From the NCBI RefSeq assembly GCF_001687325.1, contig NZ_LZRD01000026.1, positions 62,001 through 126,000 of the forward strand: a stretch of 64,000 bases of DNA, in the 5' to 3' direction. This document shows positions 1 to 8,592 of this stretch, piece after piece (the stretch's first letter is position 1; each line of letters opens with the position of its first letter). Position numbers and translations under genes: made by a program. Below the pieces are notes generated by a model. The model was not told the DNA's origin. It was given only the letters and a program-made list of their open reading frames with translations, and searched no databases. The stretch is from Streptomyces sp. PTY087I2 (GTDB lineage: Bacteria; Actinomycetota; Actinomycetes; Streptomycetales; Streptomycetaceae).

Positions 1-130
1 CCTGGAGCAGCGGGCCGAAGAAGAGCAGATAGAGCAGCGGCATCAGCAGGCCGAAGAGGACCTGGAAGCGGGAGCGCAGGGTCTGCCGGGCGTACCGCCC
101 GAAGACGATCGCGGTGTCGTGGAAGAGCAC
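1..130 (-). CDS. ABC-2 type permease, N-terminal fragment
   Basis: This is the start of an integral membrane permease that runs off the left edge. Read on the minus strand from a GTG at 130, it begins VLFHDTAIVFGRYARQTLRS and then enters a hydrophobic segment rich in Leu, Phe and Met, the first membrane helix. An in-frame stop lies four codons upstream of the GTG, so no earlier start is possible. The gene follows the ATP-binding subunit by only 10 bases, which fits a two-gene DrrAB-like exporter operon. Only about 43 residues are visible, so the substrate cannot be inferred. Confidence 0.7.
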   Translation of the reverse strand, partial: MLFHDTAIVFGRYARQTLRSRFQVLFGLLMPLLYLLFFGPLLQ

Positions 131-140
131 GGAACGGGTC

Positions 141-923
141 CTATACGGCTACGGGGGCGGCGTCGGCAGGGGTGACGGGGCGTCCGGTGGCGGCCAGGAA
201 CGCGTCCTGGAGGGAGGCGTCGAGGGAGCCGGCGTACCGGGTCTTCAGCTCGGCGGGGGTGCCCTCGGTGACGACCGTGCCGCCGTCGATCAGGATCAGC
301 CGGTCCGCCAGCGCGTCCGCCTCGTCGAGGTAGTGGGTGGTCAGGACGACGGTGGTGCCGGTCTCGTCGCGCAGGCTCCGCACCAGCTCCCACAGGTCGG
401 CCCGGCTGCCCGGGTCCAGGCCCGTGGTCGGCTCGTCCAGGAAGAGCACGGCCGGGCGGTGGGTGAGGCCCATGGCGATGTCGAGCCGCCGCCGCTGGCC
501 CCCGGAGAGGCTCACCGCCTTGCGGTCGAGCAGCCCGTCGAGGCCGAGCGCGCCGGCCAGCTCCTCGGCGCGCGCGGCCGCCTCCGCCCGGCCCAGCCGG
601 TACAGCCGCCCCTGGGTGACCAGCTCCTCCCGGACGGTCAGATGCGGGTCGACGCCGCCGGACTGGGCGACGTACCCGCAGACCGCGCGGACGGCGGCGG
701 GATCGGCGAGCAGGTCGTGGCCGGCCACGGTGGCCGCGCCGCCGGTCGGGGTGAGCAGCGTCGTGAGCATGCGCAGGGTGGTCGTCTTGCCCGCGCCGTT
801 GGGGCCGAGGAGGGCGACGATCTCGCCCGCGCGGATGGTCAGGTCGATGGAACGGACGGCTTCCACCGGGCCGCTCGGCGTCGTGAAGGTCCGGGCGAGC
901 CCGGCGGTGCTGATGACGGTCAT
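141..923 (-). CDS. ABC exporter ATP-binding protein (DrrA-like)
   Basis: This is the nucleotide-binding subunit of an exporter, 260 residues from the ATG at 923. The Walker A motif GPNGAGKTT lies at residues 40-48, the signature LSGGQRRRL near 139-147, Walker B VLFLDEPTTGLD near 159-170, and the switch histidine in the following TTHYLDEADAL. It most resembles the drug-export (daunorubicin-resistance) subfamily but lacks the long C-terminal domain of classical DrrA. It is cotranscribed with the permease fragment to its left and divergent from a TetR gene, the usual arrangement for a self-induced efflux system. The frame stays open upstream to 1007, but that stretch is AT-rich promoter DNA, so the start at 923 is preferred. 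Confidence 0.9.
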   Translation of the reverse strand: MTVISTAGLARTFTTPSGPVEAVRSIDLTIRAGEIVALLGPNGAGKTTTLRMLTTLLTPTGGAATVAGHDLLADPAAVRAVCGYVAQSGGVDPHLTVREELVTQGRLYRLGRAEAAARAEELAGALGLDGLLDRKAVSLSGGQRRRLDIAMGLTHRPAVLFLDEPTTGLDPGSRADLWELVRSLRDETGTTVVLTTHYLDEADALADRLILIDGGTVVTEGTPAELKTRYAGSLDASLQDAFLAATGRPVTPADAAPVAV

Positions 924-930
924 GCGGCCA

Positions 931-998
931 GAAAAACAGAGTGACCACAAAAATGCAATGACTCCAAAAATTATGGCCACCCAAAAATGCGGGGACAT
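931..998. repeat. Four tandem 17-bp A-tract repeats in a divergent promoter
   Basis: Four consecutive 17-base units start at 931, 948, 965 and 982. Each opens with a purine-rich block containing five A residues (GAAAAACAG, CAAAAATGC, CAAAAATTA, CAAAAATGC), and units one and two also share TGAC near position 13. The segment is far more AT-rich than the surrounding DNA. It lies between the ABC exporter and the TetR gene, so it is a plausible iterated regulator site or bent promoter. Function is inferred only. Confidence 0.55.
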
Positions 999-1030
999 CA
1001 TGATCATTCGGTGCGCCCTACGATGAGGGC

Positions 1031-1684
1031 ATGGGTGAGGGCACGGGTGAGGGACTCAGGGAGCGCAAGAAGCGCCAGGCCAAGCAGCGCATCTCGGACA
1101 TGGCGACCGGGCTGTTCCTCCAGCACGGCTTCGTCACGGTGACCGTGGCCGAGATCGCCGAACTGGCCGATGTCTCCGTGAACACCGTCTACAACTACTT
1201 CCCGGCCAAGGAGGACCTCTTCCTCGACCGGATGAAGGGCGTCACCCAGCGCGTCGCCCGCTATGTCCGCGCCCGCGACCAGGGCGAGTCGGCCGCCGAA
1301 GCCGTCCTGCGCGAGGTGCGCGCCGCCGTCGTCGCCGTCTCCCCGGAGTTCGGCCTGATGGACGGCTTCGCCGACTTCATGCGCGTCATCGAGGACGCCC
1401 CCACCCTCAAGGCCCGCCTCTGGTACCTCCAGCAGGAGGTGCTCCAGACCGTCGTCGCCACCCTCCGCGAGGACACCGGCGCGAGCGAGGACGACCCGCT
1501 GCCGCTCCTCGTCGGCGGCCAGATCGCCTGGATCGAACACGCCCTCGTCGGCTATGTCAGCCAGGAGATGATGAAGGGCCGCAAGGCCGTCGACGTCTCC
1601 CACGACGCCCTCGGCGTCCTCGACGAGATCGAGGGGCTGCTCGGCGATCAGGTCCTCAACTACGCCCGGCGCGGAGCCGAATGA
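1031..1684 (+). CDS. TetR-family transcriptional regulator
   Basis: This 217-residue DNA-binding repressor is divergent from the ABC exporter. The N-terminal helix-turn-helix runs over about residues 15-60, with AEIAELADVSVNTVYNYFPA as the recognition part, and is followed by a helical ligand-binding region. A TACGAT hexamer at 1019-1024 lies only six bases before the ATG, so the message may be leaderless. By family precedent it should repress itself and the neighbouring exporter, probably through the AT-rich repeat region between them. The inducer is unknown. Confidence 0.9.
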   Translation: MGEGTGEGLRERKKRQAKQRISDMATGLFLQHGFVTVTVAEIAELADVSVNTVYNYFPAKEDLFLDRMKGVTQRVARYVRARDQGESAAEAVLREVRAAVVAVSPEFGLMDGFADFMRVIEDAPTLKARLWYLQQEVLQTVVATLREDTGASEDDPLPLLVGGQIAWIEHALVGYVSQEMMKGRKAVDVSHDALGVLDEIEGLLGDQVLNYARRGAE

Positions 1685-1834
1685 CGCGTCCCGGTGTGAT
1701 GTCCGTCATCTGAGACGTGACGCGCATCTCTTCGCCGCCCCAGCGCGCCCGACGGGTACTAACCTCCGCCGGAGAGCAATGTGAACCCCCGTGAACTCAA
1801 GCGCACGGGCGAACAGAAACCAAGGGGTGCGAAC

Positions 1835-2683
1835 GTGGCCAGGAAGCTCGCCGTCATCGGGGCCGGACTCATGGGGTCCGGGATCGCGCAGGTCTCCGCC
1901 CAGGCGGGCTGGGACGTCGTGCTGCGGGACGTCACCGACGCCGCGCTGACCCGGGGCCGTGACGGGATCAAGGCCTCGTACGACAAGTTCGTCGCCAAGG
2001 GCAAGCTGGAGGCGGCCGACGCCGAGGCCGCGCTCGCCCGCATCACCACGACCACCGACCTCGACGCCGTGGCCGACGCGGACATCGTCGTGGAGGCCGT
2101 CTTCGAGAAGCTCGAAGTCAAGCACGAGATCTTCCGCGCCCTCGACAAGGTCGTCGGCGAGCACACCGTCCTCGCTTCCAACACCTCCGCCATCCCGATC
2201 ACCAAGATCGCGGCCGTGACCGAGCGCCCGGAGCGCGTCGTCGGCGTGCACTTCTTCTCGCCGGTCCCGATGATGCAGCTCTGCGAACTGGTACGCGGCT
2301 ACAAGACCAGCGACGAAACCCTCGCCACCGCAAGGGAGTTCGCCGAGTCGGTCGGCAAGACCTGCATCGTCGTCAACCGCGACGTGGCGGGCTTCGTCAC
2401 CACCCGGCTGATCTCGGCGCTCGTCGTCGAGGCCGCCAAGCTGTACGAGTCGGGCGTCGCGACCGCCGAGGACATCGACATCGCGTGCAAGCTCGGCTTC
2501 GGCCACGCCATGGGCCCGCTCGCCACGGCGGACCTGACCGGCGTCGACATCCTGCTGCACGCCACGAGCAACATCTACACCGAATCGCAGGACGAGAAGT
2601 TCGCCGCCCCCGAGCTGATGCGCCGGATGGTCGACGCAGGTGACATCGGGCGCAAGAGCGGGCAGGGCTTCTACACGTACTGA
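1835..2683 (+). CDS. 3-hydroxybutyryl-CoA dehydrogenase
   Basis: This enzyme of 282 residues oxidises or reduces 3-hydroxyacyl-CoA with NAD(P) in the cytoplasm, in fatty acid breakdown or butyryl-CoA supply. The GTG at 1835 is chosen because an AAGGGG ribosome-binding site sits seven bases upstream and the protein then starts at its Rossmann fold, VARKLAVIGAGLMGSGIAQV. Other family marks are SNTSAIPI and GVHFFSPVPMMQLCELV, the latter carrying the catalytic His, and the C-terminal GRKSGQGFY. The length is typical of stand-alone family members. It lies near a thiolase, methylmalonyl-CoA epimerase and icmA, consistent with acyl-CoA metabolism. Confidence 0.95.
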   Translation: MARKLAVIGAGLMGSGIAQVSAQAGWDVVLRDVTDAALTRGRDGIKASYDKFVAKGKLEAADAEAALARITTTTDLDAVADADIVVEAVFEKLEVKHEIFRALDKVVGEHTVLASNTSAIPITKIAAVTERPERVVGVHFFSPVPMMQLCELVRGYKTSDETLATAREFAESVGKTCIVVNRDVAGFVTTRLISALVVEAAKLYESGVATAEDIDIACKLGFGHAMGPLATADLTGVDILLHATSNIYTESQDEKFAAPELMRRMVDAGDIGRKSGQGFYTY

Positions 2684-2718
2684 CCGGATCCTCGACGGGT
2701 CCTGACCGGACCAGCCCT

Positions 2719-2753
2719 CCCGGCCCGGCCGGCCCACCGCCGTCCGGGCCGGG
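2719..2753 (+). terminator. Probable terminator after the dehydrogenase gene
   Basis: Ten-base perfect arms, CCCGGCCCGG at 2719-2728 and its complement at 2744-2753, are separated by 15 bases. The hairpin begins 35 bases after the stop codon. It has no T-run, as is usual in Streptomyces. Confidence 0.5.
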
Positions 2754-2801
2754 GGAGCCGGGGATTCTACCCGGCGATGACCGGCAGCCGACGAACCGGA
2801 G

Positions 2802-2817
2802 TCACTCCACCGAGTGA
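2802..2817. promoter_or_regulatory. Inverted repeat upstream of the STAS gene
   Basis: The arms TCACTC (2802-2807) and GAGTGA (2812-2817) flank CACC. Outer AACCG and CGGTT-type bases extend the symmetry imperfectly. It lies about 145 bases before the STAS start and could be an operator. Nothing in the sequence names the regulator. Confidence 0.35.
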
Positions 2818-2960
2818 ATTCGGTATCGGTTCGCTTACAGACGGCAACTTCCCTGTCGCCGCGGCAGTCAGTGGTGGCAGAGGCACGGCCGGCGGCGACG
2901 GCGGATCAGACGGACAGACAGACCGACGGACTTACTACGGAGCATGACCGGGGAGCGCAT

Positions 2961-3284
2961 ATGCACATCAGGGGCGACCACGCCGAGCTGGTCGTCGGGG
3001 GCCGCCTCGACGTCCGAAGCGCGGCGGACGCCCGTACGGTCCTGCACTCCGCCGTGGACGACGGAGTCGGCGACCTCGTGCTGGACCTGACCGAGCTGGA
3101 CTCCTGGGACGCCACCGGGCTCGGCGTCATCATGGGGGCCCACCGCCGGGCCGGACGGGCCGGCCGCCGCCTCGTGCTGCGCGGCGTGCCACCGCAGATG
3201 CAGCGCCTCCTGGTGGCCACCCGGCTGCACCGCATCCTGGCCATCGAGGGCGGCATCGCCGCCGAGTCGCTGCCGCGCGTCTGA
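2961..3284 (+). CDS. STAS-domain protein (anti-sigma factor antagonist type)
   Basis: This single STAS domain of 107 residues belongs to the fold that binds anti-sigma kinases in partner switching. The ATG at 2961 follows a GGGGAG ribosome-binding site. The conserved loop reads DSWDATGLGVIMG at residues 47-59. In SpoIIAA and BldG the phosphorylated residue is the first Ser of DSSGLG or DSTGLG. Here that position is Ala51, followed by Thr52, so the usual phosphoserine is missing. No anti-sigma kinase or sigma gene lies beside it. The protein may act without phosphorylation, or Thr52 may take the role. Confidence 0.88.
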   Translation: MHIRGDHAELVVGGRLDVRSAADARTVLHSAVDDGVGDLVLDLTELDSWDATGLGVIMGAHRRAGRAGRRLVLRGVPPQMQRLLVATRLHRILAIEGGIAAESLPRV

Positions 3285-3287
3285 GGA

Positions 3288-3306
3288 GTGCCCGGCGGAC
3301 GGGCAC
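3288..3306 (+). terminator. Short hairpin after the STAS gene
   Basis: The arms GTGCCCG and CGGGCAC flank GCGGA, four bases after the stop codon. This is a small GC-rich stem without a T-run and therefore weak evidence for a terminator. Confidence 0.35.
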
Positions 3307-3522
3307 GGGCATCAGGCACGGAAGTCACGCAATCCTCACCGGAACGTGACGTCCTGGACGGGGTGGCACCCCGGCGCTTCATGAATACTGTGCCAAGGTC
3401 TAGGGTTCGGCCGTCCGCCGAATGACAACGAACCCATGGCGGACACCGGACCGGAAGCGACAGCGGGGCGCGTGTGAGGCCGGGAGGGGCAACCGCGCAC
3501 GACGCGTCTGGGGGACTTTGCG

Positions 3523-6018
3523 ATGGACCCGACACACCGGGCACCCGATGAGTACGGGCAGGGCCACGGCCGCTCCGGCGGCGAGCCCGGCCACCGTCGG
3601 CCGTCCCGCGACTCCGGCGGCGACTTCGGCCCGCAGACACCGCAGCAGGTCCGCGTCGTCCAGCTGACCGCGGGCGATCTGCTCCTCACGGTCAACCCCG
3701 TCGACGGCAGCGAGGTCGAGGCCGTCCCGCCCGGCTCCGGACCCGACGCCCCGGTCCGCCGCACCCCCGCCGAACGCGCCGCCCACGAACGCGCCGGCGC
3801 ACCTCCCGTGCCCGCCGGACCGCCCGCCCCGCAGCTGCCGCTCCTGGAGCGGCAGGAGGAGCGCGAGCGCCTCGTCCGGCTGCTGGCGCGCGGCCGCAGC
3901 GTCCGCCTCACCGGCCAGCCCGGGTCCGGCCGCACGGCCCTGCTCGACGCCGTCGCCGCCGACTGCGCCGGCCTGGCCCCCGACGGCGTCGTCCGCCTCA
4001 ACGGCCGCGGCCGCACCGGCACCGACCTGCTGCACGCCCTCTTCGACGCCGTTTACAAGGCCCCGGGCCACCGCCCCGACCGCGACGAACTGCTCGCGCT
4101 CGTCCGCACCATCGGCGCCGTCGTCACCGTCGACGACCTGGAGATCGGCGGAGCGGCCCTCGACGAACTGCTCTCCGCCACCCCCGAGTGCGCCTTCCTG
4201 CTCGCCGCCACCACCGACACCACCCCCGGCGTCGACGCCCACCTGGAGGAGGTCCTCCTCGCCGGCCTCGGCCGCGGCGCCTCGCTCGCCCTGCTGGAGA
4301 AGGTCGTCGAGCGCCCCCTCACCGAGGAGGAGCGGAACTGGGCGGGCGACCTCTGGTTCGAGTCCGAGGGCCTGCCGCTCCGCTTCGTCCAGGCCGGCTC
4401 CCTTCTCGTCCAGCGCGACCGGCTGAGCACCGCGCCCGAGGAAGCCTTCGACGAGTACGACTACTTCGAGCCACGCGCGGACGACGCGCCCCCGCCGCCC
4501 GCAGCGCCCACCGCCGAAACCCTCGACATCCCCCTGCCGAGCCTCGGAGAGGGCGCCGCGCCCGCCGCCCTGCTCGCCTCCCGGCTCAGCGAGGCGGCCC
4601 GGGCCACCCTGCGCTTCGCCGTCGCCCTCGGCGGCGAGGTGCCCCACCAGGCCCATCTGCCGGCCCTCGTGGGCGACACCCACGCGGACGCCGCGCTCGG
4701 CGAACTCGCGGGCTGCCATCTGCTCTCCCCGGCCGGCCCGCGCTACCGCCTCGCCGCCGGAGTCCTCGCCCAGCTCGTGGCCGCCGGCTACGAGGACGAC
4801 GCCGCCTCCCACGCCCGTACCGCCGCCCAGCACTACGCCTGGTGGACCTCGCACCCCTCGGTCACCCCGCAGCGGGCCGTCGCCGAGGCCGACGCGATCG
4901 TCGCCTCCCTGGCCCGGCTGGTCCCGGGAGACGAGGCGGGAGCGGCCAGCGCGGCCGTCCTGCTGGCCCGCAGCGCCTCCCCGGCCTTCGCCGCGGGTCT
5001 GGGCTGGGGAGCCTGGGAGCGGGCGCTCAGGATCGGCCAGGAGGCCGCCAGGATCGCCGGTGAGGTCGCCGAAGAGGCCTACTTCCACCACGAGTTGGGC
5101 GTCCTCGCGCTCTGCACCGGCAACCCGGACCGGGCCCGGACCGAGCTGGAGACCTCGATCGGGATGCGCGGCGTGCTCGCCGACAAGTCCGGGGCCGTGG
5201 CCGGACGCCGGGCGCTCGCCCTGGTCGCGGACCGCTCCGGCGACTTCGCCCCCCTCGGCGGGACCCCCTCGGGCCCCGAGCCGGCCACCGTACGCCAGGA
5301 CCTTCCCGGTACGCCGCCGGGCGGAATACCCGGGCCGCCCCTGTTCCTCCGCAACACCGCCGAGGAGGAGCCCACGGTTATCTCCTCGCTGCCGCCCGGC
5401 CCCGCCACGCGCAAGGTCTCCGGCCTCGCGATCCTGGGCGGCGCCCGGCGCAACCTGGCCGCCGCGGGGGCGGGCGCCCTGCTGATCGCCGTGCTCGGCA
5501 CTGTCGTCACCCTCGGCGTCACCTCGGACGGCGACGAGCCGGACAGCCGCAACGTCACCACCGAGCAGACGGCCACCGAGGAAGCCCCCGACGACGATCT
5601 GCCCGCCGACGGGACGGAGGACGGCTCGTCCCCGGCCGGGGCGCCCACCGACGAGACGTCCGCGGCCCCGAGCGCCTCGGACCCGGCGAGCCCCAGCACC
5701 TCCGCCTCGCCCTCCCCGAGCGCCTCCTCCTCCGCCGGTACGTCGCCGACGGGCCGGCCGACGGACGGGGAGAGCAGCACATCGGGCAGGCCGACGCCGA
5801 CGAAGACGTCGCCCCGGCCCACGAAGACCCCGAGCGAGAGCCCGAGCCCCACGCCCTCCGAGTCGGAGACCGAGTCGCCGGACCCGACGCCCACCGACGA
5901 GCCCCCGGAGCCGCCCCCGGTGGAGGACTCCTCCTCGGCGAGCGGCCCGGCGGAGTCGGCCTCCGCCTCCGCGCCCGTCGAGTCCGCGAGCCCGTCGGAG
6001 TCCGACGCGGCGGCCTGA
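3523..6018 (+). CDS. Membrane-anchored P-loop ATPase with Ser/Pro-rich tail
   Basis: This 831-residue protein has an unusual layout. Residues 1-105 are disordered and rich in Gly and Pro. A P-loop, GQPGSGRT, is at 131-138, with a likely Walker B (VVTVDDLE) near 200-207, as in STAND/AAA-type regulators. Helical regions follow up to about 580. A single membrane helix, roughly 645-667, is followed by about 160 residues of Ser/Thr/Pro/Glu low complexity that would be outside the cell. The ATPase should therefore face the cytoplasm. A GGGGGAC ribosome-binding site precedes the ATG. No DNA-binding domain is visible. Function is unknown; signalling between cell wall and cytoplasm is only a guess. 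Confidence 0.88.
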   Translation: MDPTHRAPDEYGQGHGRSGGEPGHRRPSRDSGGDFGPQTPQQVRVVQLTAGDLLLTVNPVDGSEVEAVPPGSGPDAPVRRTPAERAAHERAGAPPVPAGPPAPQLPLLERQEERERLVRLLARGRSVRLTGQPGSGRTALLDAVAADCAGLAPDGVVRLNGRGRTGTDLLHALFDAVYKAPGHRPDRDELLALVRTIGAVVTVDDLEIGGAALDELLSATPECAFLLAATTDTTPGVDAHLEEVLLAGLGRGASLALLEKVVERPLTEEERNWAGDLWFESEGLPLRFVQAGSLLVQRDRLSTAPEEAFDEYDYFEPRADDAPPPPAAPTAETLDIPLPSLGEGAAPAALLASRLSEAARATLRFAVALGGEVPHQAHLPALVGDTHADAALGELAGCHLLSPAGPRYRLAAGVLAQLVAAGYEDDAASHARTAAQHYAWWTSHPSVTPQRAVAEADAIVASLARLVPGDEAGAASAAVLLARSASPAFAAGLGWGAWERALRIGQEAARIAGEVAEEAYFHHELGVLALCTGNPDRARTELETSIGMRGVLADKSGAVAGRRALALVADRSGDFAPLGGTPSGPEPATVRQDLPGTPPGGIPGPPLFLRNTAEEEPTVISSLPPGPATRKVSGLAILGGARRNLAAAGAGALLIAVLGTVVTLGVTSDGDEPDSRNVTTEQTATEEAPDDDLPADGTEDGSSPAGAPTDETSAAPSASDPASPSTSASPSPSASSSAGTSPTGRPTDGESSTSGRPTPTKTSPRPTKTPSESPSPTPSESETESPDPTPTDEPPEPPPVEDSSSASGPAESASASAPVESASPSESDAAA

Positions 6019-6040
6019 ACGGGACGGGCAGGACAGCGGA

Positions 6041-6080
6041 GAGCCGGGTGGTTCACGCGGAAGCGTGAACCACCCGGCTC
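6041..6080. terminator. Bidirectional terminator, 18-bp perfect stem
   Basis: A perfect 18-base inverted repeat (6041-6058 and 6063-6080) with a GGAA tetraloop lies between the converging ATPase and nucS genes. The perfect stem and convergent position make a shared terminator very likely. Confidence 0.9.
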
Positions 6081-6091
6081 TCGTCGGACGG

Positions 6092-6763
6092 TCAGAACAG
6101 CCGCAGCTTGTCGTCCTCGATGCCGCGCATCGCGTCGTAGTCCAGGACCACACAGCCGATGCCCCGGTCCGTCGCCAGCACCCGGGCCTGCGGCTTGATC
6201 TCCTGCGCGGCGAAGACACCCCGCACCGGCGCCAGATGCGGATCGCGGTTCAGCAGCTCCAGATAGCGGGTCAGCTGCTCCACGCCGTCGATGTCACCGC
6301 GCCGCTTCAGCTCCACGGCCACCGTCTGACCGTTCGCGTCCCGGCACAGGATGTCCACCGGGCCGATCGCGGTGGGGTACTCACGGCGAATCAGGGTGTG
6401 GCCCTCGCCGAGGATCTCGATCCGGTCCGCGAGCAGCTCCTGAAGGTGCGCTTCCACGCCGTCCTTGATGAGCCCCGGGTCGACGCCCAGCTCGTACGAC
6501 GAGTCGTGGAGGACTTCCTCCATGGTGATGATCAGTTTTTCGCCCGCCTTGTTCACCACGGTCCAGACGCCTTCCTCACCGTCGGCGCCCTCCTTCAGGG
6601 TGCACGGCGGGGACATCCAGTTGAGGGGTTTGTACGCCCGGTCGTCGGCGTGGATGGAGACGCTTCCGTCCGCCTTCACCAGGATCAGTCGGGGGGCGGA
6701 GGGCAGGTGGGCTGTGAGCCGGCCCGCGTAGTCCACGGAGCAACGGGCGATGACGAGACGCAT
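6092..6763 (-). CDS. nucS: Mismatch-specific endonuclease NucS
   Basis: NucS (EndoMS) cuts DNA at mismatches and gives actinobacteria a replacement for MutS/MutL repair. The protein has 223 residues from the ATG at 6763; a slightly earlier in-frame ATG at 6772 is less likely because the family starts MRLVIARC. The N-terminal half is the DNA-binding and dimerisation domain. The C-terminal RecB-like nuclease carries Asp137 (GPVDILC), Glu151 and Lys153 (AVELKRR) and the QLTRY motif at 163-167. The chain ends in LRLF, a typical sliding-clamp-binding tail that couples it to replication. It is divergent from the next gene and converges on a strong terminator. Confidence 0.96.
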   Translation of the reverse strand: MRLVIARCSVDYAGRLTAHLPSAPRLILVKADGSVSIHADDRAYKPLNWMSPPCTLKEGADGEEGVWTVVNKAGEKLIITMEEVLHDSSYELGVDPGLIKDGVEAHLQELLADRIEILGEGHTLIRREYPTAIGPVDILCRDANGQTVAVELKRRGDIDGVEQLTRYLELLNRDPHLAPVRGVFAAQEIKPQARVLATDRGIGCVVLDYDAMRGIEDDKLRLF

Positions 6764-7035
6764 GGTGGGCAACGCTACTCGACGACAGGGGCCCGGCGCG
6801 ATTTCCCCATCCGTCGCCTCCCGTCACTCGGTGCACGCCGCACCGGGGCGGCGCGGGCTTGCCCCTCTTTGCGCCCCTTCGTTATTGGCCGGTTGTGTTC
6901 CCAATCTCCTGGTGCGGCCCCGACTGCGCGCTTACCGTGGAAGCAGGAGGTCGCCGCCCGTGCACGCTGCGTCGTCGCCCCCCTTCCCTGCCCGTAAGGC
7001 CCCGGCCACTCTCCGGGGTCGCGAGAGGAGAACCC

Positions 7036-7428
7036 ATGTCGCTCGACGTCTCACCGGCGCTGTTGGAACAGGCCGAGCGAGGCGAGGTCGACGAAGCCGA
7101 CTTCGTCGACTGCGTCCGGACCTCCCTGCCCTTCGCATGGGAGATGATCAGCTCGCTGGTGGCTCAGCTGAAGGTCGACGGCGGAGAGTTCGCCGACAAC
7201 CAGACGCCGCCGCCGGACGAGCAGGCTCGTGGTCAGCTGCTGCGCGCGCTCGCGAGTGATGCGATACGCGGCGCGCTCCAGCGGCACTTCGGAGTGCGTC
7301 TCGCATTCCAGAACTGCCACCGCGTGGCGGTGTTCCCGCTGGACGCCTCGGTCGACGACCGACTGGCCAAGTTCACTTCGGTGAGGGGCCAGTTGCTCAA
7401 CCAGTCGCCCGAACTACGGGACTGCTGA
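7036..7428 (+). CDS. Small conserved actinobacterial protein (SCO5389-like)
   Basis: This acidic soluble protein of 130 residues starts MSLDVSPALLEQAERGEVDE. The ATG at 7036 has a good ribosome-binding site, GAGAGGAG. No signal peptide, membrane helix or catalytic motif is visible. A similar protein is conserved next to nucS in streptomycetes, as far as I recall, but its role is unknown. The region upstream to nucS (6764-7035) holds the two divergent promoters and no other gene. Confidence 0.85.
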   Translation: MSLDVSPALLEQAERGEVDEADFVDCVRTSLPFAWEMISSLVAQLKVDGGEFADNQTPPPDEQARGQLLRALASDAIRGALQRHFGVRLAFQNCHRVAVFPLDASVDDRLAKFTSVRGQLLNQSPELRDC

Positions 7429-7542
7429 ACGCTTCCGCTGCCGTTCCGGGCCGCGGGAGGTGCAACTGGCTCCGGGGCGGCAGCTCCCGTACCACCGCAC
7501 CACATGTCCCACGCGAGGTCCTTGTCCATGCACAGACGCAGG

Positions 7543-8592
7543 TCAGGTGAGCAGCGGCAGCACATCGGCGCCCAGCCGCCGCACGTTCTCCTCGGTCGCC
7601 GCGAGATCGCCCGACCCCTCCACCAGCAGTGCGAACCGCGTGATCCCGGTCCGCTCGGCGGTGGCCGCGAGCCGGTCCGCGGCCAGCCGTGGCGTCCCCA
7701 CCGGGTGCAGCCCGCACAGCAGTTCCGTGTACGCGACCGGGTCCCGCATCACGCGGTGCCTGCCGTCGACCGTGACATGGGCGTCGAGCCCCTGGCGCAG
7801 CCAGCCCGGCATCGTCTTCACCAGCATCTCGGTGGCGTCCCCGGCGGCGTCCGCGATCTGGGCCACCCCGGCGGACACATGTGCGGCCCCCTCCACCACC
7901 TCGGGCGGATGCCCGGCCTCCCGCGCGGCCGTACGCCACAGGGCGACCATCTCCGCCTTCTCCTCGTCCCCGCAGTGCATGCCCAGGAGCATCGGCAGCG
8001 CCCGCGCCGCCGCGAGCCGCACACTCTTCGCCGAGGTGCACGCCACGACGACCTCGGGCCCCGTGGCGCCCGGTCCGGCGTCCGCCGGGTCCTCCAGCAG
8101 CTCGTCCGCGCGCGGCACCACCGCCACCTCACGGAAGCCGAACCGCTCGCCGCGCCCCGCGACACGCGGCTCCCGCAGCCAGTCGCGCACCAGGTCCAGC
8201 GCCTCGGGGAAGCCGTTCTCGTACGCGTCGAGACCGCCGCCGAACACCTCCAGGTCCACCCACGGACCGCCCCGGCCCACCCCGAGCGAGAAGCGCCCGC
8301 CACTGGTCAGATGCAGCAGCGCGGCCTGCTCGGCGAGCGCCACCGGGTGGTGGTTGGGCAGCACGCTGACCGCCGTGCCGACCCGGATCCTGCGGGTGCG
8401 GCCCAGCAGCAGCGCGGCCAGCGTCGTCGCCGACGGGCAGACCCCGTACGGCACGAAGTGGTGCTCGGCCAGCCAGACCGAGTCGAGCCCGCTCTCCTCC
8501 GCGGCCTCGGTGGACCGGACGGCCCGGTGCAGGGCCTCACCCGGCCCCTGTCCCGGGAACTGGGCTGCCAGAACGAACGTTCCGATGCGCAT
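7543..8592 (-). CDS. LLM-class flavin-dependent oxidoreductase
   Basis: This is a TIM-barrel oxidoreductase of the luciferase-like family, which uses FMN or F420, 349 residues from the ATG at 8592. Family marks are the start MRIGTFVLAAQFPG, the segment SVWLAEHHFVPYG near residues 38-50, and RIRVGTAVSVLPNHHPVALAEQAA near 70-92 (quoted in parts: RIRVGTAVSVLPNHHP then VALAEQAA). The C-terminal region ends in a Leu-rich helix. It stands alone between the small conserved gene and a divergent zinc-motif gene. The substrate cannot be read from the sequence; enzymes of this family oxidise aldehydes, alkanes or aromatic compounds. Confidence 0.92.
   Translation of the reverse strand: MRIGTFVLAAQFPGQGPGEALHRAVRSTEAAEESGLDSVWLAEHHFVPYGVCPSATTLAALLLGRTRRIRVGTAVSVLPNHHPVALAEQAALLHLTSGGRFSLGVGRGGPWVDLEVFGGGLDAYENGFPEALDLVRDWLREPRVAGRGERFGFREVAVVPRADELLEDPADAGPGATGPEVVVACTSAKSVRLAAARALPMLLGMHCGDEEKAEMVALWRTAAREAGHPPEVVEGAAHVSAGVAQIADAAGDATEMLVKTMPGWLRQGLDAHVTVDGRHRVMRDPVAYTELLCGLHPVGTPRLAADRLAATAERTGITRFALLVEGSGDLAATEENVRRLGADVLPLLT

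Noticed and set aside
924-1007. N-terminal extension of the ABC ATPase reading a hydrophobic segment (FWVAIIFGVIAFLWSLCF)
   Set aside because: The extension is coded by AT-rich promoter DNA made of non-coding 17-base repeats that do not keep a reading frame. The ATPase family begins at the later ATG.
3400-6219. A long minus-strand open frame opposite the membrane-anchored ATPase
   Set aside because: The plus strand has a P-loop, a membrane helix and a proper start. The antisense product is Gly/Arg/Ala-rich shadow.
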